This document shows positions 1 through 31,300 of a stretch of DNA of 64,000 bases, piece by piece. The stretch lies in NCBI GenBank assembly GCA_903813345.2, contig CAIIXF020000003.1, positions 15,886,931-15,950,930 on the forward strand, read 5' to 3'. The stretch comes from Owenia fusiformis (lineage: Eukaryota; Annelida; Polychaeta; Sabellida; Oweniidae). How positions within the stretch are numbered: position 1 is the first letter of the stretch; every line of letters starts with the position of its first letter. The translations under genes were made by a program, and so were the position numbers. The notes under the pieces were generated by a model. The model made no database searches, was not told where the DNA came from, and saw only the letters and a program-made list of their open reading frames with translations.

Positions 1-777
1 TGCATTAGACGCTTGTCTACGTAAAAGTTGTGAGCTTGTGCATATTTAGACTATAATTGCTTTTAACATACCTGCTTCCTTCTAGTGTTATTCCTAATAC
101 ACTTTAAAACAAGTTTGCGAAACATGAAACATTTTTTTAACTGCAAATCCTTGCATAATGTGTATTGTATTTGCTTGTATGAAATTATAGAATCCAAGTA
201 AATATAATCAGGCTAATATGAGTCACATAGTATCACAACAACAAGCAACTGAGTTGGCAATATGTAGAACTAACATCTACGTTTATTGTGTTATTGTGAT
301 TTTATTGAACGTTTGTAAGCCTCTTTCACAGTGTAGAATGTATTAATAATAGAATTATTGATTTTCGGTCTCCTACAGAGTCTACAGGTAAGGTGAATAT
401 CTAGGTACTAGTAGTTGCATTGACCCATTGTGAAATACCAAAAACCTACATTCATCAATAATATCAGCAGGTATTAGCCACAAAAGCTGCCAAATAAATC
501 TCAAAATATCATTTATATTTATGTTAATAACTAATACATTATATAATTACTGAGTTCATACTGTGCTTAAAATCTCCGAAACACCAGTTTGCCAGTATAT
601 TTACCAATATTTGCCAGTATCCATTATTTACAAAATCAAACTAATAAGTAATTAATAAATTTTACTGGATGGAATGTCAGATCTGAGCACCCTTTGCCAC
701 TAGATGGCTAAGTAAGACTCAAAATTTGATCATAACATATATTCTGAATCATAGGTAGAAAACAACAAACTTTCATT

Positions 778-1325
778 AAAATCATCATATATCCATATAC
801 ATGTAAAGGAAGACTCATTTTTGTGTGATATTGTGAAATTCTATTTAACCTTATAAAGCTGAACATTCAAATCATTGCTCTTACTAAAATCATCATATAT
901 CCAAATACATGTAAAGTAAAAAACTCATTTTTGTGTGATATCGGGAAATTCTATTTAACCTTATAAAGCTGAACATTCAAATCATTGCTCTTATTAAAAT
1001 CATCATATATCCATATACATGTAAAGTAAAAAACTCATTTTTGTGTGATATCGTGAAATTCTATTTAACCTTATAAAGCTGAACATTCAAATCATTGCTC
1101 TTATTAAAATCATCATATATCCATATACATGTAAAGTAAGAAACTCGTTTTTGTGTGATATATTGAAATTCTATTTAACCTTATAAAGCTGAACATTCAA
1201 ATCATTGCTCTTATTAAAATCATCATATATCCATATACATGTAAAGTAAGAAACTCATTTTTGTGTGATATCGTGAAATTCTATTTAACCTTATAAAGCT
1301 GAACACTCAAATCATTGTTCTTATG
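778..1325. repeat. Tandem repeat, 108-110-bp unit, five copies
   Basis: AAAATCATCATATATCCA starts at about 778, 886, 996, 1106 and 1216; each unit ends with GAACATTCAAATCATTG. The units differ by only a few bases. It lies in upstream intron of RSPRY1. Confidence 0.95.
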
Positions 1326-1372
1326 CTAAAGCGTGGAGCTATATATTGCCAGGATATAACTACGGTAGAACA

Positions 1373-1615
1373 TGTGTAAGTGGAACACCGTTGGGACAAC
1401 AAAAAAGTGTTCCACTTGGGAGTTGTTCCACTTACAGAGGTTTATTAACATGGAGTAGTTAGGCCATGGGACTTTAAAAATACTATTCCACTTGTGAGGT
1501 GTTCCACTTTCAGAGGTTCATTAACATGGAGTAGATAGGTCATGGGACTTTAAAAATACTGTTCCACTTGTATGGTGTTCCACGTACAGAGGTGTTCCAC
1601 TTAGCAGGTTCTACA
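1373..1615. repeat. GTTCCACTT-rich repeat
   Basis: GTTCCACTT and its variants recur at least six times. A block of about 97 bp (ACAGAGGTT, ATTAACATGGAGTAG, GGGACTTTAAAAATACT) occurs twice nearly identically. The left end has GTGGAACACC, the inverse of the motif, so this may be a small palindromic element. Confidence 0.7.
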
Positions 1616-2173
1616 GTACTTAAACCACTATCTGTGTTTCTTACATTTTTTACATTGTTTCTAAATATGGTGATGCCACTTTTTTCATCTTATTGTCAAA
1701 CAAAAAGTGATTAAATCCTACATGACTTAACCCCTCAAACAAATTTATTATAACCTGCAAAAAATAGAAAGTCAGATTTGGTTCAAATTTTATATACTGA
1801 TACCTCGAGCAAAAGGAGCTGTGTTAAAAAAATGTCAAAATTGCCACTATTTATCAAAATATGTTTTGTTCGGTGGTGAGGTTTGCTACTCCATGGAGTT
1901 GCTGTTTTCAAGTTCAAAATGAAACAAGATATGCACAATATTTCCTTCTTGCCTGCTTTTGGAAAATGTTGATCAAATGAATTTGTTTATTTTCTCATGT
2001 CAGAATTCAAAAATACAATATTACACTCATTTTTCTGTCACAATTTCAAAAGGGGATCATACATTCATGACTTTCCCCTGAATTGGGTATACGTACCTCA
2101 TGATGACTAATGAAGAGGTAAAACAGAGTTTTAAGAATGAAATTGAATCAAATAGCAGATCCAAGAAAATTAA

Positions 2174-22484
<20,311 letters not shown>

Positions 22485-23183
22485 CACATATCAAAATCTA
22501 CTCTTGTGTAATGTTTGTGAAACCCATCATATGACTTAAAATCAAGCTGAATGCCACAACCAGAGATGAGAGGGGTGTATTTCAATGTCCACTTGGCCTT
22601 ACTCTCTGGCCTGTAAGGTTAATGTCCAACCAAATGCCAAAACTTCAAAAAGATAGATAATAGCGATAGGGGAGTATTGAAAAAACACATATGGTTAATA
22701 CACTCGCTTGTATTCCAATGTCACCATGGACGTAAACTCCGACTTGAGAGGCAATGATCCAACTGAATGTCAATGCTTCAGAGATTGAGGAGTATTGAAA
22801 TAAGACAGGTCTGAGTTACACCCCCCGTAATTTAATGACCTGGCCTGATCATTTAATTTTCACAATTACGTTTCTAAGAGGCCTGCGTTTGAAACTTTGA
22901 TCCAACTGAATGCCAAAGATAGATGAAGGGGAGTCATGAAGTAACACATGTCTAAATACACCACCCTGTAATTGTACATGTATCATGTTGTACTGTAGTG
23001 TAATCCAACCTGTACTTCAACTGAATGCTTCAATATTCTTTGTATATAATTTTTGGTGTAAAGACCTGTCATATTTGACAAATCTCGAGTCTTTCACGAT
23101 TGGTACTATATAGGGATCAAACTTATTTTACATGTTCTTCACAATGGGGTGGAAATCAAAGCAATTATTGAAATACATGTATA
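22485..23183 (+). other. RSPRY1 3' UTR (probable) with degenerate repeats
   Basis: Between about 22560 and 23040 the phrases CCAACTGAATG(C/T)CAA, GGGGAGT(A/C)(T/A)TGAA and AACACAT recur three to four times at about 150-bp spacing, suggesting an old, degenerate tandem repeat inside the UTR. No ORF is supported. Confidence 0.4.
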
Positions 23184-23189
23184 AATAAA
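23184..23189 (+). terminator. Candidate poly(A) signal AATAAA of RSPRY1
   Basis: AATAAA lies about 700 bp after the RSPRY1 stop. A second AATAAA follows near 23545. Such hexamers are common in AT-rich DNA, so the choice is tentative. Confidence 0.3.
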
Positions 23190-25394
23190 TGAATGTTAAA
23201 TAATGTGAATTTCTTTGTAATATCAGCACCCATATATATTTTAGGGTTTATTTATGGAGCTTTTATATACATTATATTTGTACAGAAATTATATAGCTTT
23301 GAAAATGGAAAGTATTAAAGCTACAAGTCAGTTCTGCCACATTAGTCTCCAGGCAATTCATTCAGCGCTGTCATACCTTCTCCCTTGCAGATGTTTTTTT
23401 TTATTGTATTTCTTTATTTCAAATTATAACAATCACAAATACATTAGCGGCTTTGAAAGGTATATTATAAGCCACTTTTAAGATGATGATTCCCAAAGTC
23501 AGGTCTGCAAATGATCTGATCTGCACATGTTTAATTCGTAATTGTTAATAAATGTGTACGTTAAAAACAGAAACATGAAATGTGTACATTTAAAACAGAA
23601 AAAGATGTAAAAATGATTGGCACTCTTATTTCAATGTGATTGAATGACATCATTTCCTAGCAATGGGTGGATTCCCATTCCCGGGAATAAGTGAATTTAG
23701 GATCTGCAGAGGGATGAGCAGGAATACAATGAATGGGTTACTATGGAGATATATTGTTAAAGTATACATTTCCTGGACATGTAGAGTATATGGGTACATT
23801 TAGCGTTGTGTCTTACATACAGAGAACATGGGTACATTTAGCGATGTGTCTTATTCGTAAGACACCCATGTGCCACTTTAGGTTCTGCACATGGTAAAAA
23901 CAGTTTGTAAAAAGTGTAATAAGATATAAATACTCCTTTTAAGACAATGGTATGATTTATGAAATGGTCTACTGTAAATTGCTTTAATCTGGCGCTGTTT
24001 AATTTTGCAGATTGGGCAAATTTTGAAATTTTGGCTGCTATTTAATTTGGAGGATCGACCATCATCAATCGTATTGCTCACTTCACAGCTCGCGACTGAA
24101 AATGTAATTTTATTCCTTCTGGTATCAGATTGTTTTATCTAAACTAGAGGAAACTTTGTAGAGATCTTCGGAAATAGTTTTTAAAATTGACATTTTATCC
24201 ATATCAAGATTTTAACTAAAGTTTTATGGTGCAAGGTAACACATGGAAACGGCACTGGATTTTCATTTTCCAAAAATTGCCCGTTTTTATCAATCCACCA
24301 AATTAAAACTGCTGTCAAATTTTAAGCAATTTACAGTATTCAGTGTGATATTATATTCTTCTATTAAGATTTGTGAGTTTTGTATGGTAGGCTTTAGTAT
24401 TCCAAAGAACCAGTACCAATAACATGCTAAAGATTCAAGATTATAAACAGAGTTTAAATTGCAATATACAGTACACAATATTGGAGGAAAATTATTGGGT
24501 AAATGTATAGTTCATAACTTAAGTTTGTTAATTGTAAATAATATAAGGAACCCTATAACATAAGAATCATTTGTATTCTTGTCTATTATAAAGATACATG
24601 GTGGAATACAAAGATGATAAAATGTTTTTTTGTTATTAAATATTTACAGATGTGATTTGACATTACAGTAAAACCTGTATCAATCAAATACCTGGACTAT
24701 GTTCAACTTGCAATGTGTTTAGAATGTAGAGATCAGTATAGGACTTAGATAAAAAAAAAAGTGTATAACAAATAATGAAAATTTGTAATTTATATTCGTA
24801 CTACGGCCACAAGCATTTTGCTTTTCTCGTAAACAGATGTTGTGTTCATTTGAACGTAACCTGACAAATGGTATAGAAATCAGTATGTCAATAATTTTGG
24901 GTGTTTGTGACTTCTGCATAACTTACAGTCCTGGTGTAGAAGTTGATAAACAGTAAGGAGTCAACTTCCCAATTCGTAGATTTAGAGGTTAAACAATATT
25001 CTGTAATTGATTCATTATTGTAAAGTTTTATAAGCTCGGAAAGATTTATTTTATATATGTATTTCAATTACTGTATAGTTTTTGTTTTGTATGTACACAT
25101 ATTATCAAATACGCTACTTTTACAGAGTGAAAAGATGGAACTATTTTATAGAGATTTGTTTATGGGATCAAGGGAACAACCTTTCCAAAAAGTTTAATTT
25201 TTAGAATATTTTGGGTTTTTCATTCCTTGTCATGTCTTGTTCCCAGTTATTCATTAGGAAACTTAAGATTTTTACATTTACATATATCATATTATGGCAT
25301 ATCTGAGAAAGAATGTGAGGGTGGCAATGTTTCATGCATTGGATAAACTTTTTTCAATGCTAATACCTCAGTCACTTTTGATGTAACAACAACA

Positions 25395-25520
25395 ATACGG
25401 TGGCTGTAGTTTCACAAAATCGAGAGAAATATGCAGCATAAAATACAGGGATAAGTGGTATGATGTAGATTTTCTGTATCGATTTTGTGAACCTGCGTCC
25501 ACTGTAGAGCAAATGTGGAA
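25395..25520. repeat. Foldback repeat with TTCACAAAATCGA arms
   Basis: TTCACAAAATCGA (25411-25423) and TCGATTTTGTGAA (25489-25501) are exact inverses around about 65 bp. A related half copy (TTCACAAAATCGAT, then ATGCTGCATATTTCTC) is near 49940-50045 in PPP4R1 intron 3. Confidence 0.5.
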
Positions 25521-26323
25521 TCAACCTTTCCAATAAATCCTGACCTTTTCAGTGGACCAATTAAACTGGAGCATGTTGGCTAGATTTATGATGTCATACT
25601 TTATAGGCAGCAATGAATTGTGAACAAAATTGTTAGAAGTTTTGAAACTTGCAAAAAATATAAAATACTGTTTCTAAACTGAAACAACAAGTGACATGAT
25701 TTAGTGGATTGGTCTGTTCGTGAAATATTCTGATATTATGAGAATTTCTGAGGTTTAGGCCAATTTTGAGAACCAACTTAATGCACCTTTACATGAGAGC
25801 TGGGCTATTTCATGCATATGCTATACTCAACCAGAACTCCCCCCCCTCTTTTTCTCCTTTTCCTGCTGGGACAAGGTTAGATTATTGTTGAACATCTAAA
25901 ATTGTAATTAAAGGAAGAAGGGTTAAAGAGAATAAAATTTTGAAAGCAGTATTTTCAAAAAAGCATGCCATTGTTCAGTTGTTTCCCTTGCAATCAATAA
26001 AAGGGAATGTCCTTTTTGCCAAATAAGGAAGTATTATCCTGAAATAATGTCAGAACTGTTACTATTTAAAAAGACATGACAAGTAGTGGTGAGACCAAAA
26101 TATTATAAAATTGTGACAGTGTTTTCTTTTTTTCCATTTCCTCTAATTCCTTCACTGATTTTTTAAAAAAAAGTCTTGAAAATATTTTTAAAAATCAATA
26201 AAGTTTTGATGCATTGTCAGTGTTATTAATTACATAAAGGGACAACATCAATTTTTGATATTTTCCCCTACAGTGCAGTTGTATAAAGAGATATTGGGAT
26301 ATTCAGATCTTATCATTTTTATT

Positions 26324-26455
26324 ATGTCACCACCAGAAGTGATGACATATTGTTATAGTTTCCAATTTTTTGTGGATGGCATTAGCGTCTTAAAAAAAAT
26401 ATGGCATCTGTAACAAATGGCATGTGGTGACATTTTGCATGTTAATGCCTTGTTT
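26324..26455. mobile_element. Short 'ATGTCACCACC' repeat
   Basis: It starts ATGTCACCACC and carries near the right end the inverse TGTGGTGACAT, then GCATGTTAATGCCTTGTT. Related copies are at 47366-47500, 59150-59290 and 59598-59700, with a weaker one at 16543-16684. The shared middle is GTCTCCAAT(A)TTTTT and GTAACAAATGGCA. MITE-like. Confidence 0.65.
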
Positions 26456-26744
26456 CTATTTCCCATCATCAAATATTACTTTAAATATGATTACTATTGT
26501 ATTACCGTATGTTATATTTGTATGTTACTTATGTGATATTATTGAAATATAATAAACTATAATTATTTTCTAGAAAAAATAGGATTTTTTGTTGATTATA
26601 ATTCATACTGAGATGAATTATAACAAAATAAAGACCCAAGTTTATTTTCACCTGCCTACCTTAAAAGAGTAGTATATCCAAATGTTTTTCTCTATTTGTA
26701 TTGCTTGAACAGATTATACACAACCAATTTCACCAGTCAGATCT

Positions 26745-26890
26745 AGAGCCTGTTGTTGGCCAAAAATACTTTCAAAATCATGCAGTTTTCATCATTTTGA
26801 GCACTTTCAAATGTTTTTCGGCCAAAATTGTGAAATTTGAGGTACCCTGGGACTTTTTAAAAAATGAAGCCCTTCAGTGTCTATTTTGAA
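26745..26890. mobile_element. Degenerate copy of the CAGGCCCGTAGCC MITE family
   Basis: It shares GGCCAAAAAT, TTTCAAAATCATGCAGTTTT and CATTTTGAGCAC with the intact copy at 58437-58649, but its ends are lost. Confidence 0.45.
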
Positions 26891-27808
26891 TAGAAAAAAG
26901 TCAGTTGACCCTAAAGTTCTACTTTAATGTTTTTATTATCGATTTTTCAAGTAGACCAGAGTGCTACATAAACATAAACAAGCTAATGTTGTAATGTTTA
27001 TTTATCATTGACTAAAATCAAATTATAAAACTAGTTAAAGAAGTATAGGATTTGTCTGATTTGTGAAAGAAAACAAAATAATATATGTAATTAAAATACA
27101 ATTAGTTGATCAGTTGATTTACTAATGTTATTACATTTGTATTATAGAGTCTAGACAGGTTTTTGTTTATTTCAGATATAATTTGAAGAATTGTAGATTT
27201 GAGAGAAAATATATCATTGGATCTTACAATATGACTCATGAATAAAGACTGCTATATAGCTTTGAGAGTTTTTAATGAGATTTTAGGAGATCTGTATTTT
27301 AAGAAAATTCTGTGTGTACAACCATTATAACCATTGTAATTTTCTATTAAAATAACTTTGATTTACACAGTTATTTTCTGAAAAGTTTTCTGAAAATTGT
27401 TTGTGAAATCCCTATTGGCACAATGTTTAAAAAAACTTAAATGTTCTTTTAAAGCAACTACTCATATTCCTTTTAATGTTTTCATTTCTTTAAAGTACCA
27501 AATGCAAAAACCTGAAAATAAACCTTAAAAACTCATTTTACATCATCAATTTCATGTAATCAGCCCATAGTAGAACTTCCACCATCTTTGTTTTTAATTT
27601 GATTATAAATAAAGTTTAAAATGAAAATATCTCCATAAAATAATGGAAATGAAATTTCCTCAGTTTTTATTCAGGTTTTTGTGAAAGTGCAGGACGACCT
27701 AAAACTGAATTGTTATAAAGTCAAGTAAATTTAAAATTCTTCATTCATATGATTATAGACTACACAAACTAGTAGTTTAGTTTAATGGGAGGATGTATTG
27801 CGTTAAAG

Positions 27809-27930
27809 CAGGCCCGTAGCCAGGATTTACCAGGGGGAGCAGTTTTACCAAGGGGGGGGGGTTGCCAAGAGAGGAGCTTTTTGACAGTTTTGGCAAAAAA
27901 TCATGCGAAAAGTGCTCAATGATAATGTCA
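27809..27930. mobile_element. Truncated CAGGCCCGTAGCC MITE
   Basis: It keeps the left end CAGGCCCGTAGCCAGGATTT and a G-run, then TTTGGCAAAAAATCATGC and AAAAGTGCTCAAT. The right end is missing. It lies about 450 bp upstream of PPP4R1. Confidence 0.6.
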
Positions 27931-28285
27931 TTTCAGAACTTAGTTTTTGTTTGTGTATTTATTTACCATTTCTCAGTTTCAAGTCTGCAAAACATATGGG
28001 TCAATGGATTTGTACTGATGAAAGCCCATGGTCTAGAATGTTTATGTAAAATAATTTGTTGATTTGAAGAGAATGTTGTTGAACTATTGAACGCTGAATT
28101 TTTGTTGGTAATAGTACACCTGGATTTCAAGTTGTAACACAGATGCAACGTAAAAAACGTGCAGTCCTTGAATACAGGTAGGTCAATGTTTGTAGTATTT
28201 GCACTTGTTCAACTTTCATTCATAAAAATCAGCTGTGAAATGTCAAAGTCCTCGTTAGTTTCCGTTGTGGCTCGGACTTTTCCGT

Positions 28286-28389
28286 ACAATGACGTCAATT
28301 TAATTAGCTCCAATCAGCAACAGCTTTACAAATGCCCGAACCAATCACGAGAGACGTTACAACCCTCGTGGTTTTTCCAATATGGCGGG
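28286..28389 (+). promoter_or_regulatory. PPP4R1 proximal promoter: CRE, two CCAAT boxes, YY1-like motif
   Basis: TGACGTCA lies at 28290-28297 and CCAAT at 28310-28314 and 28341-28345. CCAATATGGCGGG over the start codon resembles the YY1 site (CAANATGGCGGC) that often sits at the start of TATA-less housekeeping genes. No TATA box is seen. The stretch is more GC-rich than its surroundings. The motifs are seen; promoter function is inferred. Confidence 0.6.
28382..28388 (+). CDS. PPP4R1: PPP4R1 exon 1 (ATGGCGG)
   Basis: Only seven coding bases, M-A plus one nt, before GTGAGT. It was chosen because joining to 28472 gives MADIDFFQ, which matches the vertebrate N-terminus. The ATG lies in a YY1-like motif. 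Confidence 0.82.
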
Positions 28390-31300
28390 TGAGTACTCCT
28401 CAATTTTTCGTGAAAAACTCTGAAATAAAACCATGATTTCAGCCATTGAACTGTATTTTCGTTATTTTCAGATATCGATTTTTTTCAAGACAACCAGGAC
28501 GATTCACAAGAGGATGGTGAGTAAACCAGTTCATTAACAGTTCATGAGAAAAATCAGCTTCAAAATAGGGTAAAAATCGCGAAATTATCAAAAAGTTTTG
28601 AAATGATGATTTTGATGCAGCCATATTTGTGCACTCAACACATGGCTAGAACCACCTGTAGTTACGTTTTATACTTATAGTCACTCTTCAGGATAGTTGT
28701 TCTTCGCATGTGTATACATGGGAGACGTTGTGTTCATTAGTATTGTTATGAAAAAAGGACAAGAAAATTTGAAATTTTTTTAGACAGGAAGAGGAAATAT
28801 GACAAATCATGTGACCTACTTCAGTCATTGACCTATAGCTTTTGTAACAGTTTGGCCTTTTTTGTGGATATGTGGTAGTGTGGCTAATAAAAAGACCACT
28901 GTTTAGTAAACGGTGTTTACTTGTGGATTGCACGGCACACGTTAAATGTGCTTTGTCCCTAAAGAAATAAACAGAATATATAATTTTATATATATATAAT
29001 ACAAAACAATATATTGTGGCGTTTATAAGCCCAAATAAGATGTACATGCAATTTCAAATGTAATGTAAGAATATTACGGTGTTATTATTTCTCTTAAATC
29101 TCACAACTCAAAAGTCCATATGAGCTAATAATAATTATCACTGATAAAATAATATCCAGAGTCCATATAAACTGATGATCACTATATAACACTGTTGTAT
29201 TCCGAATATGCAAAGTTCATGTAAATTGTACCACTTGTACGTCTTGTATTGTTATTGTATCTTGCACCTGGAATAGTAAGCTGAGCGTAACAAAGTCTTG
29301 TCTCCTAATTTTGGGAAGCAACTTTACACAAAATTCATAGTACTCATGCTGAAGCTTGGTGTGGATTTTAAAGCAGGGGTTGGCGTAGGGGGTATTGGAA
29401 CTGCTGGAACAGGCGCTTCTTCGTCTTGAATCTTAATACACACCTGGGAGCATATGACTAACATCAAACATAAAAGTACAAATAAAATTCCACCCACGAC
29501 CAAGATGATGAAGGGGATATCCAGTTCCATCCACTGTAAACTCAGCAACTGTCTTGTGTCTTGCTTCCAATGAAAATACTAATTCTCTTCACGTTGTTGT
29601 AGTATCCTCCACTGTGTTGTAGGATAATTCACCTTTAATTATATGAAATAATCAAAGTCAAACTATCGGCTCTGTAAATGGCTATCTCTTGGATCCTCTT
29701 CACTGTGTTGTAGGATAATTCAACTTTAATTATATGAAATAATCAAAGTCAAACTATCGGCTCTGTAAATGGCTATCTCCTGGATCCTCCTCACTGTGTT
29801 GTAGGATAATTCAACTTTAATTATATGAAATAATCAAAGTCAAACTATCGGCTCTGTAAATGGCTATCTCCTGGATCCTCCTCACTGTGTTGTAGGATAA
29901 TTCAACTTTAATTATATGAAATAATCAAAGTCAAACTATCGGCTCTGTAAATGGCTATCTCTTGGATCCTCCTCACTGTGTTGTAGGATAATTCAACTTT
30001 AATTATATGAAATAATCAAAGTCAAACTATCGGCTCTGTAAATGGCTATCTCCTGGATCCTCGTCACTGTGTTGTAGGATAATTCAACTTTAATTATATG
30101 AAATAATCAAAGTCAAACTATCGGCTCTGTAAATGGCTATCTCCTGGATCCTCCTCACTGTGTTGTAGGATAATTCAACTTTAATTATATGAAATAATCA
30201 AAGTCAAACTATCGGCTCTGTAAATGGCTATCTCCTGGATCCTCGTCACTGTGTTGTAGGATAATTCAACTTTAATTATATGAAATAATCAAAGTCAAAC
30301 TATCGGAATTGACAAAGTTTACGAACGTCTTATATGGCATCAACTGCTAAGTACACAAACTTCCTTCACAATTAAGTAATCAGCCTACCTAAAAATATAG
30401 CATGCGCACAACAGCATAGGCAAAAATATTACAAGTCAAAATATGTGCCCTTGAAAATAACTAAGTTCAGTTAATGTTGAGTTATACTGATATTGAAATA
30501 TTCTAAGTTCAATATTTATTCTCCAAAAAAAACAAAGTCCAAAATAATGTTTCTCCAAATATTGACTAAGTTCAATAATTTTATTCCCAAAAATACGCAA
30601 AGTCCAATTTCATGTGTTCATGAAATTGAACTGACAGAGCTCAGAAATCTAGTATAGGCTTGATGCTGCCTCCAAACATGGTACTGAATATTCCCTCTTG
30701 AGGTATCCTCTACACAAATACACGGGTAGATGGCCAAGTTATCATCTACAGAATCACGGTGTAGCAGTCTTCCCTCTCAGGTATCCTTCATCACAAGTAG
30801 ATGTCCAAGTTATCATCCACTGAACTGAAGTGCAGCTATGTATCTCCTATCTGCCTCGGGAAATATTCAAAGTCCCAACAACTTTCTACTGAAAATTGTC
30901 AAAGTCCAAAAATATTTCCTTGAAAAATGACTAAGTCCAACTTCACATAAAAATATGAAATTGAAACGGAGCTCTGTCCCGAACGAAAGCTAGCTGTAAT
31001 CTGCTGAGCGCTCTCAGCTCGCTGCTTATATACCCAGCAGCGGTGCGGCAATGACGTCATCCACTTGTTTACATCAAATTCCAACTTCATACGATTGCAA
31101 GCTAAATAACGCCAAAATTACTCCCAAACATGAAATATAAATGAATTTAAATTACAGAGACATGAAATATAGCAACAATTATGCACAGAATGACATAATA
31201 AAGAAGCTTTAATGAGTTAAAGTTATCCTCATGAATTTAATTCCAAAATGGCCTAGCGCCGCAATTCTCAACTTGATCTCTATATATCTCGAAAAGTATA

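Larger units (their letters stand above)
23190..28285. other. Intergenic region between RSPRY1 and PPP4R1
   Basis: AT-rich. Holds a foldback repeat near 25400, one ATGTCACCACC repeat and two CAGGCCC MITE remnants. No supported gene. Confidence 0.5.
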
